Origin: Dryococelus australis
Lineage: Eukaryota; Arthropoda; Insecta; Phasmatodea; Phasmatidae
Direction: 5' to 3'
NCBI GenBank assembly: GCA_029891345.1
Contig: CM056993.1
Location: forward strand, 230,793,265-230,857,264
DNA length: 64,000 nt
The position numbers were made by a program, and so were the translations under genes. Positions 33,871-44,559 of this stretch are shown here, piece by piece. Numbering within the stretch: position 1 is the first letter of the stretch; each line of letters opens with the position of its first letter. The notes beneath the pieces were generated by a model. The model was not told where the DNA came from. It made no database searches and saw only the letters and a program-made list of their open reading frames with translations.

Positions 33871-36800
33871 CGGCCAAGAATGGAGGCTTCCCTCAAGGCC
33901 AAAGCGAGTATTTTATGCATCAGATCGGGAAGGCTCCATCCCTGGGGCCAGCGGATTTTGAACTGACCTTCGCTATCTTCCATCCGCCGTATTCCCTGCA
34001 AACTGCTACTTTCGTTCGAACTGAAACTTCGTGAAAAGTGTTTCTCTCAAAGCCAGAGCCTGGTGTATTCCCAGCAAAATAACGTTTCACAACTCCCGCC
34101 GATATAATTTACATCCCTGAAGCTAAATATTACCCATATTGTAATCCACACAAGATAATCCCCAGATTTAACATTACAACAAAAAACTCTATATTTTAAT
34201 CAAAAAAATTTCATCCCCTTTCCAGCAAACGTACAATAAATTTTAAACTGCTCAGTGTTTGATTGCATACCAACACAAATAGAAAACATATTTTGACTTG
34301 TAAATTTTTTTAAAGTAATCAACAACACACATCTTTCAGGAATACAGAAGTTAAACTTAGAACACCAGTCTTTTTCAAACATGCAACATTTGATTTAAGC
34401 AATACACAAGTACGTGTTTTTACTTGCAATCGGCTTTTAAAAATATTTATTCGTATAGCAGTGAAAACATACATATTTCATCTGTTTAAAAATATTTATG
34501 CGTATTTTATGTGTAGATTTCTCCGTAAGTTTCACAGTCTAGAATTTTTAGTTACACCTTCTACCATAAAATGTGTATTTTTGAATTTATTTAAAAATAC
34601 TCACTTTTCGACGTAATATTAATGAAATAGCACGAATCCAGCTTCAAATGACTGTTATCGAATCTGATATCTGTCAATGTCCACAATATTTCAACTAATA
34701 TTCCTAAAAGGCCAAATTTGGGCAAATTTAAAGGAAAATGGCAGCCATTTTTACATACATTAAATTTTATATTAAAAAACTAATTTTAAATTTAGTTTTT
34801 CTGATTCTCTGTGAAGATTGGTTATGTTTTACATCAATACTTCTTCGTGTTGAATTTTCAGCAGCAATAGTAGTAATCTCGTTGTGAGAATATTTTTTTA
34901 TTTCAAAGTTCGCTGGACTCTCGCAGCTGCAGAGTTGAAGGGCAGCGGGGAAACGTTCTTAGAGCTGTGGTGTGTCGCTAAGAGGGCTTTCTACCTGGCT
35001 CCTAAGAGGTATTTGGTCACTTGACTCTCATTTCATTATTTCCTCAGAGTTCTTCAACTTGACCAGTTGGCCGGCAAGGTTTTCTCGGGATACTAATCTG
35101 TTCATTTCAGTCCAAATTTCGTTCATTCTGACGTGTTCGATCCTCTCCAACATTTTTGTAATTTACCCCTTCAAAGTTTGTTTCTATTAAATTTCAATAA
35201 TTTAATTTATTAACTTTTTTCATGTATAATAATTTTCTCCCTCATTAAGAAGCAAGAAATTTGTATATTTTTCCTTGAATGTGAGCTAACAGGTATTCTG
35301 CTACCTGATTTTAAAAATATTTTCCAGCTCCTGCAACGTCTGGTTATCTAACACGTGCTAGCAATTCAACACATTTTAAGTTAACATGCAAATTTATAAT
35401 ACTAGTCCAAGAACGTTTATTTTGTAAACAAATATTATGAATGGCATATGTTTCACACGTAATATTGTTACATCATAATTTTATTTCCCTTATCGTATGT
35501 AATAATAATGTACACGCAGATGCTGAAATGTTAATTTTCCATATGTGAATTGTAATTTTAATTCGTTTTATCAGGTTTCAAGTATCTTTTTAACCATGTG
35601 AAAGTTGGCAACATTTAGGCGCACCTTTTGAATGGTCACTGTATTGGAAAGCACCCTGGGCTAAGTGCTATGTACTATATATTTATTTGAATATTTAACC
35701 GCTGCCGATAATGGATGGCGACGGAATGTTCCATACTCAATTTTGAATTAAGTGGATCACAATAGCAGCAGGCCAGTGAATCCTTAGTTCTAAGTTAAAA
35801 GTACAAATTAAATGTTTTAAGGTTAATTAGACCTAAAAGAGTATATTAAAATTTGAGAGATAAGCCAACGGTACACGATACTACCGTTATAACAGGTCTA
35901 CATATAAAATAAGTGTGAGAAACTCTTAATTTATACAAGCTATAATCCCACCTTAGTGAAAAGTGAACGTTACACGTACTTGAGAGTGTATAATAAACTT
36001 TTAAAGTAAGCAGCATCATTTCCCGACACTTTTCAGTGGTCACAAAGTGCCTGAGACTTAAATAAGTATCTGATTGATCTATCCACATAAACTGTGCTGG
36101 CCAGGAGCAACTTAAATATGTCATTTAACAGGCACGTAATTTATTGTAACGGCCAAGTGTGAGAACATTAGCGACTTTTATTTTGAACTGAATTAAATCT
36201 ACTCTGCAAAACTTTAAGTGTGTGCAACATTCAAGATGTCTAGACAATATTTTTTTTCTTTCAAATACTCTGTTCACTTAATTGTTATTTGTAGCAGGCA
36301 TAATGAGAGATATCTTTATAGACCTAGTCCAGTCGCTGCGTGCATATACCTTGCATTCTTAACACTATCAAGGAATGAAACTTTCAGGCAATTTACTTCT
36401 ATGATATTTTTCCCATTAAATTGTTGCTTAAAAAATACTGGAAGCCTTTCATGGCTTTAAATAAATACATAGTTGGTTCCTATGTCTTCCCGTGTGTTTT
36501 GTAGTGTTGTATAACTATGCAGGAGGCTGTACAGGATCTTATTGTGAGCAGGGCTATCCAGATAATTGAAATTCTGTTGGTGTGGAATACCAGCAACTTC
36601 GACGAATGTTTGCGGTATGCAAAATAACTGCCAGTTGGCTAATGTTTGAAGTTAGTTTTATTGCTATGGATTTCTCCCAGTTCGTTGCACTTTAATTATG
36701 CAGTTCTGCCTGTATACATGACATCCGACTAGAAAACAATAGCAGGGTTCACCCGTTTTCTTACAGGGGCTAATACTCATACGTGTGGCATACGTAAACT

Positions 36801-37060
36801 ATATCTCTCTCCAAGTTTCCCCCACACAGTATTCCTTACACTCCAAACCTCAGAAATCTTCCCATCAACTACTTGTTTCATGTTTACCAACATTTTTCAT
36901 TTAAATATTTAAGATATTAATATCCAGTCATATACAAATACTTCGTCTTCAGACATATTCCATCTCCATTCATTCACATAACAAGATATAAAAAAACTAG
37001 TGACATTAGGAATTAACTAATAAATAACAAGTCACGATATAAAATATTTATATTTAAAAA
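33871..37060. other. Polinton 1 left arm, non-coding, with a 1.55-kb insertion
   Basis: 34,870-35,310 matches Polinton 2 at 62,735-63,210 (shared ACCTGGCTCCTAAGAGGTAT) and 36,880-37,050 matches 63,245-63,380 (shared CTAATAAATAACAAGTCAC). The 1.55 kb between, about 35,315-36,865, is absent from Polinton 2, so it was inserted here or lost there. No coding domain was recognised in the arm or in the extra segment. Confidence 0.65.
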
Positions 37061-37229
37061 AAATTATAAAACTCACCTTAGTTAACATTCGTAAGACAAA
37101 GTTTCTACATATTCACATCAAACATACTACAATCGGAAAACTTTAAACGTGTTACTACTGACAACCTTATAAGTTAAAAAAAAAATCGCTACCTCATGCT
37201 ACGTTACAAATAATACAAATCATTACAAA

Positions 37230-37530
37230 CATTTTTTAACATTGTACTACTGAAAGCTTACAAGTTCATTAACAAAAACTCCAGCTTACGCCATAAAACT
37301 GTAAAATAATCACAACAAAGTATGCTATGACTGAAAATCATTAAACATTTACATGTGAAAGCTTACAAGCTCATTAACAAAAACTCTTATGCCTTAAAAC
37401 TTGAAAATAATCACAACAAAGTATGCTATGACTGAAAATCATTTAACATTTTTTAACATTTATGTTAACAAAAACTCCATCTTACGACGTAAAACCGATA
37501 AATAATCACAACAGAGTATATTACCAGTGA
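37230..37530 (+). repeat. ~100-bp tandem repeat, 3 copies, in Polinton arm
   Basis: Three units share CATTAACAAAAACTC, then AATAATCACAACAAAGTATG and GACTGAAAATCATT. Weaker AAAATCATTAA-like words continue to about 38,000. Confidence 0.8.
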
Positions 37531-38070
37531 AAAAAAATTTTCACAATTTTTATGATTGAAATCATTAAGTTTACTAAAAATTTCCCATCAGTTTAGCTCA
37601 TAAATCATTAAAATCGTTGGCTTTCTTAAGATCGTTAAAATTTTTAACAAACTGAATGAAATTTTCTTAAAATCATTAACTTTTTCAGAAAATCGTTCCA
37701 ACTTTATACTTTCAATCATTAAAGTGTGAAACTTTTAAACATATTACGTTAAAAACTTTAATATATGAGACAATTCCATCATTTCAATAATTAAAACTGT
37801 ATAAAACTTCTCACCCTATTACAAGTGAAAATCATGATATTTATAAAAAAATCATCACAACAGGTTACGTCTTAAAATCATATTAATATATCACATCTGA
37901 AGATCATTACAATTTTAAAACTGAAAAAGTGCCAAATTTTGCTGTGTCAGAAAGCATTAAAAGCATCACTTTATGCTATGTCTCAAAATCATTCATCACT
38001 GTAAGTTTGAATGTTCATTAAAATTTATGTTTAGAGTTAAGAGATAAGCTGAATTTGCATTTCTTTACAG

Positions 38071-38726
38071 GAACAACAGGTGGTGGTAGTGGTGATGATG
38101 AAGCAGGTGAAGGAGGTAAAGATATTGGGCTATATATTATATCCTGTGCTGAAGGTATGAACAAAGGAGGAGGTGGGGAAATTAATTTATGTTGCAGTGA
38201 TTCAGGCTATAATAATTCAGGAGACGATAGACTTGGAGCAAGTGAAGACATCAAATTGAACATTAAAAAAAATTCTAACTCATGGAATAAGAAGTTATTA
38301 GATATATCTTTCCGCGCATTATTTGAGGTTATAAGTGTTAAATCTAGTGGAGTGCACCCCAAACACATTGCCGGTTTTTGTGCACGTCGCTCTCCTGATT
38401 TGATGCCTGTTGTTAAATCTAGAGTTTCTAAGCTCAATGCCCGAGACATCGCTATAGACCTCGATGCCAGAGGCGTCACTGTAGCTCTGGACACCGGAGG
38501 CATCGCTGTAGCTCTCGCTACCACAGAAATCAAAATACTTGCTCTCGATGTTGTAGGTCTTGTTAGCGTAGACACCAATATACTTGCTCTCGACATTGTA
38601 GGTGATGTTTTATTTAATCCTAAAACTGCAGGTGACTGTGACAGCTCTAAGGAAGGTATTGACAAGAGCAACGCCTATAGAGTAGAACCACTTTCTTCAT
38701 CGTCATCATCCAAAAAATCAAATTAA
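38071..38726 (+). CDS. Unrecognised exon-like frame in Polinton left arm
   Basis: An open frame of about 218 codons begins directly after a strong splice-acceptor pattern (TTGCATTTCTTTACAG at 38,055-38,070), has no nearby ATG, stops at 38,724-38,726 and is followed by AATAAA at 38,755, so it looks like a terminal exon. The protein starts Gly/Asp/Glu-rich, has a middle part NSWNKKLLDISFRALFEVI, then hydrophobic repeats of 9-10 residues such as VTVALDTGG, IAVALATTE and ILALDIVGD (38,440-38,620), and ends in a Ser/Lys tail. No domain recognised. The complementary strand is also open for 154 codons, so coding status is uncertain. It is the only long unbroken frame in the left arm. Confidence 0.4.
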
Positions 38727-39975
38727 TTTTTTACAAAAGCATCAGGTCCATTCAATAAATAATAAAAATAATCCCAGTTAAAATCTGCAAGTTCTCTGTT
38801 AAAGTCTTGGGTAAATAAGCCAAGAAAATTATCTTCATATGAGCGCAACATTGTTAGGCGAACTGAACTGACAAACAACTGGAAACAGTGAAAGGGGTGT
38901 AGAGGCTAAAGCCCTATTTATAAAAATTTCAAATTCCCAGGTAATTGCTCGAGGAGCATGATTTCTCCCCTCCAACCAGAAGTCAGAAGGCCAGACACCC
39001 AGTCCCCTTCCTTCCCGCACCCCCGACTTTCAAATATCTTCAACCCTCACCCCCCAACTTCTGAGACAAACCTCTCTGCTAAGTTTCATCCTCGAAGAAA
39101 TGAATAACATTTCATTTATCACTAAAATAACTTGTGTTTGATAAAAATAAATACTTTAAATTATTGATCAATTAAAACTAATGAAAATGTATTAGAGACC
39201 AACACACTCAATAAAGCGATATATACTTTATAGAAAAAGAAAGTATTATAATCGATAAAAAAAATCTTTTATGCTTGCTATAAGCCCTCTTTAAACTTCT
39301 CTAAGATTAAATCAACTTTTTTTATGTAATATTATTTTCTTTTTTCGAAACTTTAAATGTAAATACCGTTTAAAAATATGAAGTATTATGTTTCATAATA
39401 TTAAGACATCAACTCATATTTGTGTAAACTTTAAACTTTACATAAAATATTTTTATTTGCAATAAATCTTATCTAAGTCAAGAAACATGTAAGGCTTTAC
39501 TATCTAGTTTAAGTAAAATGTTCCCGTTTCCTTAATCTGTATATTGTTAACCATGTATAGCTATTTTCCGTTAATGTGCACGAACATTTTTTTCAATATG
39601 ATTAGAAATATATTTTATAACTTTACACATTCATGAGTGTTAATTGCAATATCTGACAGTAGTCAATCAACAGTGTGTAATGCAAATGATACAACTTCCT
39701 CATTATTTGCTCTATCATATATGGTGTATGAAAATATATCGAAAAAGGGAAGAATTTAGATATTAAATTCAGATTGTGGAGTTTGGAGATATTTCTAAGG
39801 CTACCGACATCACAGAAAGTCATTTGGAATGTGAAATCAAGTTTTTCATTTGAGAAACCACGATTTGTCGGTATTTATTTTCAAACAAGTCGACAAAACA
39901 ATTTAAAAGCTGAAAATCAGTATTCGATAATTGTGATAATTTTTTAAATATTAAACTGTATCTAAACAGTCAAGC
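38727..39975. other. Polinton 1 interior, no clear gene
   Basis: By position, the minus-strand capsid gene should continue leftward through this stretch. Stops are dense in all frames and I could not match the expected second jelly-roll half with confidence. Confidence 0.35.
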
Positions 39976-40573
39976 TTACCCATATATGGATTTAAATTTG
40001 AACTTTGAAAATGGGGAATTTTTGCGGCGTTGGATCAATAGCAGGGATGCGTGGCCCTGCGTATTAGCGAATAAAATAACTAATCCTTGTTTAGCATTTA
40101 ATATTACATGCTTATAGTCCTCAGCAAAGACAACTTCATATTTTCCGCCTGAGTTTATTTGTACTGTAAAATTATTAGCATTGCTCCACCCAGCCATAAA
40201 CCCTGGATAAATATCGTTTACAGTTTGCGAGAGATAGTTCTTTATCGTGGAAGTAATTCCAACATCTCGTGTTTGGTGTATTTCAACACAATTGAGGAGA
40301 TATGCAATTCTATCGAATATATGAAAGAACTTCGTCCATCACTATTACTGTAGTTACTGGATTAGTTGCATCCGCTGTCTTTTTAATTGTTCCTCTAAAC
40401 CTTAAACTTTGTTTCGACGGCAATGTGTAAATATCGTGATTTTGTATAGCAATCTTTATTTCCAATGGAAAAGTATAAGGACCTGCTAGGAATGGTTCAT
40501 ACACATATATTTCCTTATTGGTGATTGCATCTTCACAACAGATGGATTCTTCAACATTAAATACCTCTTCCAT
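39976..40573 (-). pseudogene. Polinton major capsid protein (hexon-like), N-terminal part
   Basis: The double-jelly-roll capsid protein builds the predicted Polinton virion (family knowledge). From ATG at 40,573 the frame shows VEESICCEDA, PLEIKIAIQNHDIYTLPSKQ and SLRFRGTIKKT, matching the N-terminal part of Polinton capsids (pattern EIxIAIQxxDLxxLPSxS). A stop at 40,310 and a frame change follow, then FDRIAYLLNCVEIHQTRDVG and ITSTIKNYLS, matching the FxxIRYELNGVEIDxxKNVG block. The second frame ends at 39,976 and the C-terminal half is not recognisable. It lies 58 bp downstream of the penton-like gene on the same strand. Non-functional. Confidence 0.85.
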
Positions 40574-40631
40574 TTGTATTAAACTTATATCTTAATATTC
40601 CTTTAAAAACAATTTGTTGCCTCGTGTTAAC

Positions 40632-41324
40632 TTAATGCACACGGATGGCAACTGTTTGTATACCTTTTTTAAAATGTAAACGGATGGTAATTTCTTCATT
40701 TCTAAAATTAATCAGTTTACTGTCTTGATCGACAATTGTAACAACAATTTCATCAACACAATTAACTATTACTGGCAGATATATCAATGTATTAGGTTTT
40801 TCAATTATTTTATATCCTGTACCAACAGCACACATGAATTCATGTATTGTATTTATTGGTTTCCCATTAAAATATGACCCGCCTAAAATATTAACGTTTA
40901 GACAACATATATTAACCGATAATATATTAACCTGTTTTGACGATTCGTGCAATTGATTAGCTGGATATACTCACCTTTCGTAACCCAACATATTCACATT
41001 TGACTTTTCATCTCTGAAATCGATATCGACATTGCTATACATCACAATAGTTAACATATTTGGACTTCCATGTAATCGGAAAAGTACATTTTCAGGTAAT
41101 GTCACTTTCATGAATGTTTCTAAGTCATAAGATACTACCGGTATCACAATCTTGTTGGTTTGTTCACCAATGCTGACAGTAAAAGATTGATTGTCTATAT
41201 CGATGTTTGGAATGCTGTTGTAAGCAACGAATTCGATTAAATATATTTGCCATTCTCCATCTTACTCCAATACAGGGAAAAATACTACACGCCATTGTGT
41301 GGAATTCCCACTTAATATCAACAT
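40632..41324 (-). pseudogene. Polinton minor capsid (penton-like) protein, two stops
   Basis: The single-jelly-roll minor capsid protein forms vertices of the predicted particle. ATG at 41,324 opens a 230-codon frame that stays in register to TAA at 40,632. The N-terminus WRVVFFPVLE and YNSIPNIDIDNQSF, the middle NVNILGGSYFNGK with INTIHEFMCAVGTGYKI, and the end IYLPVIVNCVDEI, VTIVDQDSKLINFR and EEITIRLHFKKG all match Polinton penton-like proteins in order. Two in-frame stops interrupt it (near 41,260 and 40,966), with no frameshift. It sits between protease and capsid genes on the same strand. Confidence 0.88.
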
Positions 41325-41363
41325 AATTTATATATTACTATTATTTTTTACAGTTACACTTAC

Positions 41364-41712
41364 TTATATCCTATTTATAGTCAAAAAATGTAAACATAAA
41401 TAACCACAATTAATTGTATTTAGTAAGTGTTCCGTTTGGTAATTGTAACTTAATTGTGTGTTTTTTATATACGACGTATTTAAATTGGAGGACATAAATC
41501 ACTGAAACTTTCGTAATACAATGATTAATTTACGTTTTTAATTAATGCCATCCAATGTGTTCCTTTGTTTTGTTTCGAATCTAAATTAACAATCACACAT
41601 TCACGAAGTTTTGGTTTCTTTGGTAAATCGTCTCTCATACACACACCTCGGAAATAGGGAATATCCAGTTTCTTTACAGATACATTAATATCTTTGTTTG
41701 TTAATGTACATT
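41364..41712 (-). pseudogene. Polinton adenain-like cysteine protease, frameshifted
   Basis: Maturation protease of the adenain/Ulp1 family, predicted to cleave capsid precursors. Visible are LDIPYFRGVCMRDDLP and LRECVIVNLDS, then KGTHWMALIK with the catalytic His, then an in-frame stop and LYYESFSDLCPP where the acidic residue region lies. The catalytic Cys motif NCGYLCLHFL survives at about 41,382-41,411 in a different frame, so a frameshift separates His from Cys. No ATG is evident at the 5' end, which abuts the pVI-like end of the next gene. Inactive. Confidence 0.85.
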
Positions 41713-41740
41713 TTCGAAGACTATTTAGGACTTTCTGCGC

Positions 41741-42287
41741 TTATTTTCCACATTCCGAGTTTTTTCGTCCTTGTCCGACTTTATACGGTTTCAAATTCAT
41801 TCCTTTACCTTTTGAATTAACTGCTCTACTAATTGTGGAAACTCCTCCGAGGATTGATACAAGAGCTGTTAATGCAGGAAATAGGAACTGAATGATTCAT
41901 CTTTTTTTTTGTTTTTCGTTTGGTTTTACGTTTTACGCCCATTCCTCTCTTCACCTTTGCGCTCATGACTATGTCAACGGCCCAAGCTCCAAGCTTTTCA
42001 CCTGTACATGTAGATGGATTCTTCCTTATATTTGCTGCTTTATCGGCTAGAATTGTATCTGCTATATGTCTTTCTTTCCAATTGTTTGTTCGATCATGAA
42101 CTATATTGTGTTCTTTACAAGTGTTATCCAGAGAGTTTATTCCTTGATTATTCTGCACCATATATTTTGCAAGTTTAGTACCTGGTCCGCAATGATTGTA
42201 TTACGGTAAATGCAATTAAAATAGTAACTTATTAATCAATGCATTCAATACTCCTCTTCCTTTTTTGATACGTTTTGTACGAGCCAT
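41741..42287 (-). pseudogene. Polinton PLA2-like / pVI-like protein, broken
   Basis: ATG at 42,287 opens a basic N-terminus (MARTKRIKKGRGVLN), interrupted by two stops, followed by HCGPGTKLAK, a PLA2-type Ca-loop, and LDNTCKEHNIVHD, the PLA2 helix in which catalytic His is kept but the next Asp is Asn. KLGAWAVDIVMSAKVKRG and a Lys/Arg-rich stretch follow. After a frameshift near 41,890 come a hydrophobic segment FPALTALVSILGG and the motif GMNLKPYKVGQG, typical of the membrane-active end of these Polinton proteins. Parvovirus-like PLA2 domains in Polintons are known; here the function, probable membrane disruption during entry, is inferred and the copy is dead. Confidence 0.82.
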
Positions 42288-42409
42288 TATTTTCAACTGA
42301 ATGCGAACCTATATATAGACTTGCATTTATAGTTTTTATATTAATAAATGATGTTACATACATTATGATACATTACGCTATACTCCCTAATTGTAAAGAA
42401 ATTAACATT
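42288..42409. promoter_or_regulatory. Divergent intergenic centre of Polinton 1
   Basis: Capsid-side genes run left and ATPase/integrase-side genes run right from here, so a bidirectional promoter is expected (inference). Sequence is AT-rich with TATATATAG at about 42,310; no certain promoter element can be proved. Confidence 0.3.
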
Positions 42410-43080
42410 ATTAAACAAAATGTACAGCTGCTGGTAATTTTAAATACGAAAGAAAACGTAATGGGAAAGAAAAATGGCATTCTTTTACCATCAAATATAC
42501 TATGAATAATAAGTGGCCTTTCTTCATGTGGAAAAACTTGTGTAATTATGTAGCTGTTGGAACATCCAAAAGGACTTAAATTTGAAAATGTATATGTTTT
42601 CTAAAACAATATAACAAGAGGAAATTCAATGACTAGCGACCATTTTGTCGTTAATTGAAGGTATGTGTTATTTCCCTTTTACAAATAAAGAAGATATAGT
42701 GCCTCAGAATGATGCATTACCCAATTCCGTATTTGTGTTTGACGATGTTTGGTGCGAACCGGAGGGTGAAATACAATATTTTAATTTTGTTCAATATTCA
42801 AATGTTTAAAGGTTTTAGCTATCAAAAAGCTACACACGTATACCAAAACATAATTTGCACGATGATGCAAATATGATACTTGTGTTTAGAATGGATAATA
42901 TGAGTCTGCAACATATTTACAATGATCATGTTTTAGGCGATACGACCTTTACAAAGTTTAAATATATGTGTTTTTACTGTTGGGAAGACAACTATGGTTT
43001 TTTTTAAAAGTGATTATACGACAACTTTCCCTATATAAAGGCAGATATAGGTCTGGTTTTGACAGTTTTTTACCTCCAGG
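42410..43080 (+). pseudogene. Polinton genome-packaging ATPase (FtsK/HerA type)
   Basis: Predicted to pump element DNA into capsids. The Walker A motif GLSSCGKT is at 42,515-42,538, preceded by GILLPSNIL and an in-frame TGA. Walker B lies in VFVFDDVW at about 42,729-42,750. Further pieces are LKFENVYVF, NIICTMMQI-side frames with LQHIYNDHVLGDTTFTKFK, and YRSGFDSFLP near 43,050, which match the C-terminal part of Polinton ATPases. At least three stops and several frame changes occur. The true start is not clear; the open frame at 42,275-42,505 supplies a plausible N-terminus. Confidence 0.85.
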
Positions 43081-43083
43081 TGA

Positions 43084-43809
43084 AGAACTATCAATATTTC
43101 AAAGTTTGAACGTAGCGGTATAAAACGTAGTCATTACAATAGTGGTCTAACCAAAAATCACTATGGGAATTTTGATTTGAATGGACATGTATTATGTAAT
43201 ATAGGTATGGCTAGCAAAGATACTGAAGGGGTAAATAAACCTTATGTGGAAGATTTAAACAACATTATGCTAAACGTATTTGAATCGCAATCAAACAATA
43301 TTCAAGAGAAATTAATAAAGTTAGTTGATTTGAATGATAATGTTTATAAAAACACGAATGTAATTGCAAACATTTTAACCAATATTGGTAATGATTTGCG
43401 GTGTAACAAATTTAGAATAGAAGAATGTTTAAATGGTTTTAGTATTTATATGACAAAACATAATGTTTGCAACATAAATGCAGATAATTTAAGAGATGTG
43501 ATTAATAAAGTGGTAAGTGCTACTGTTACAAAACTAATTGAAACACGAATGGAAGAAATAACACAATGTATAAGTGATGAATTGATTAATAAACAATTTG
43601 GTTTAGTTACACAAACAGATCTAAGAAAACAAAATAATAATTTGGAAACACAAATGAATTATTTTATTAATTATTTGAGAGTTAAGACTATAGCTAAATT
43701 AGACATTGTTTTAAATAAAGTTGATAAGATTGAAAAAGCCCAAACTATTCTACATATTGCAACAGTAAAAAAATCAATGACTAAATTCAATGAATTTAAT
43801 GCAATATAA
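43084..43809 (+). CDS. Polinton coiled-coil protein with fibre-type motif
   Basis: The longest unbroken frame in the Polinton gene block: about 241 codons from a TGA at 43,081 to TAA at 43,807, with no early ATG. It starts with a basic stretch (KRSHYNSGLTKNHYG), then NFDLNGHVLCNIG followed by GVNKPYVEDL, the pattern (xLxGxxLxNIG...DAVxKxYVD) seen in tail-fibre-like and some Polinton proteins. The rest is helical and rich in Asn, Lys and Ile, consistent with coiled coil, and ends KSMTKFNEFNAI. It directly follows the ATPase. Particle-surface or structural role is inference. It overlaps the start of the next frame by about 20 bp. Confidence 0.6.
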   Translation, partial: RTINISKFERSGIKRSHYNSGLTKNHYGNFDLNGHVLCNIGMASKDTEGVNKPYVEDLNNIMLNVFESQSNNIQEKLIKLVDLNDNVYKNTNVIANILTNIGNDLRCNKFRIEECLNGFSIYMTKHNVCNINADNLRDVINKVVSATVTKLIETRMEEITQCISDELINKQFGLVTQTDLRKQNNNLETQMNYFINYLRVKTIAKLDIVLNKVDKIEKAQTILHIATVKKSMTKFNEFNAI

Positions 43810-44551
43810 TCAAAACATGACTGCCTCTGCTTCGGAATTACATAACTTTATATCTGCTGCGAAGGAGAAATATTTACAAACTAAGGGAGCCCAAATAGAA
43901 CGGGATGTTTTAAACGAAGAAATATTTAATCCTGTTACGAGTAGATGGCTACACTGCATTCTGTTTTGCATTCGCCTAATGAAATGCCTTTAGAAATTTA
44001 ATCGAAAGAAGAACCTTTAACAAAGAAAAAGCAAACTCTTTCTTATTTAACACATTGTTATTTAGCTTTAAAATATACTTCACCTCTGCGCGATATGACA
44101 TTTGGTGTTTATCGACATGCAAACATCTGGTTCCTTGGAGATTCGGTAATTAAGTTTTTGCCTGACAATAAATTTAAAATAGTTGATTACATAACTGATG
44201 TGACTCAATGATTGTTTGAAATATTGTTTAAAAACTTCCAAATGGATATTCCAACACCGATTTTAAGAAATATAAAGATCTTGTTTGTCGTACGAATGTG
44301 AAATTTCGTTCTGGAGATGAAAACCACCCGAAACTACATTTAATAGGAGATATATTGTCGGAAGTGGAATATATAAATATAAAATTGGCAACTGGTTTTC
44401 TCCTGTATATTGGAACAATCTTAATGAATTGGTTGATATATTAAAACTTCTCATCACTTCGAGAGAATCTGTTAATAATTCACATTCAACCAAAATTATT
44501 TACATTATTGAAGAACTGAAAGAATACGGTTATATTACCAATGAAGTTTAG
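43790..44551 (+). pseudogene. Conserved Polinton accessory protein upstream of integrase
   Basis: The N-terminus is open at 43,790-43,993 (SELHNFISAAKEKYLQTKG, helical). The frame then breaks repeatedly. From about 44,236 pieces match the C-terminal part of a protein found beside integrase in arthropod Polintons: YKDLVCRTNVKFRSGDEN, then NELVDILKLLITSRES and IIYIIEELKEYGYI, ending at 44,551. The family has no assigned function I can name with confidence. Its C-terminal pattern recurs in the broken frame at 9.4-10.1 kb. Confidence 0.7.
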
Positions 44552-44559
44552 TAATATAT

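Noticed and set aside
38207-38671. 154-codon minus-strand frame
   Set aside because: It is the complement of the exon-like frame at 38,071-38,726; the acceptor site and poly(A) signal favour the plus strand, although neither is proved.
33900-39900. Possible Polinton polymerase
   Set aside because: Examined by eye in the listed frames; no polymerase motif block seen.
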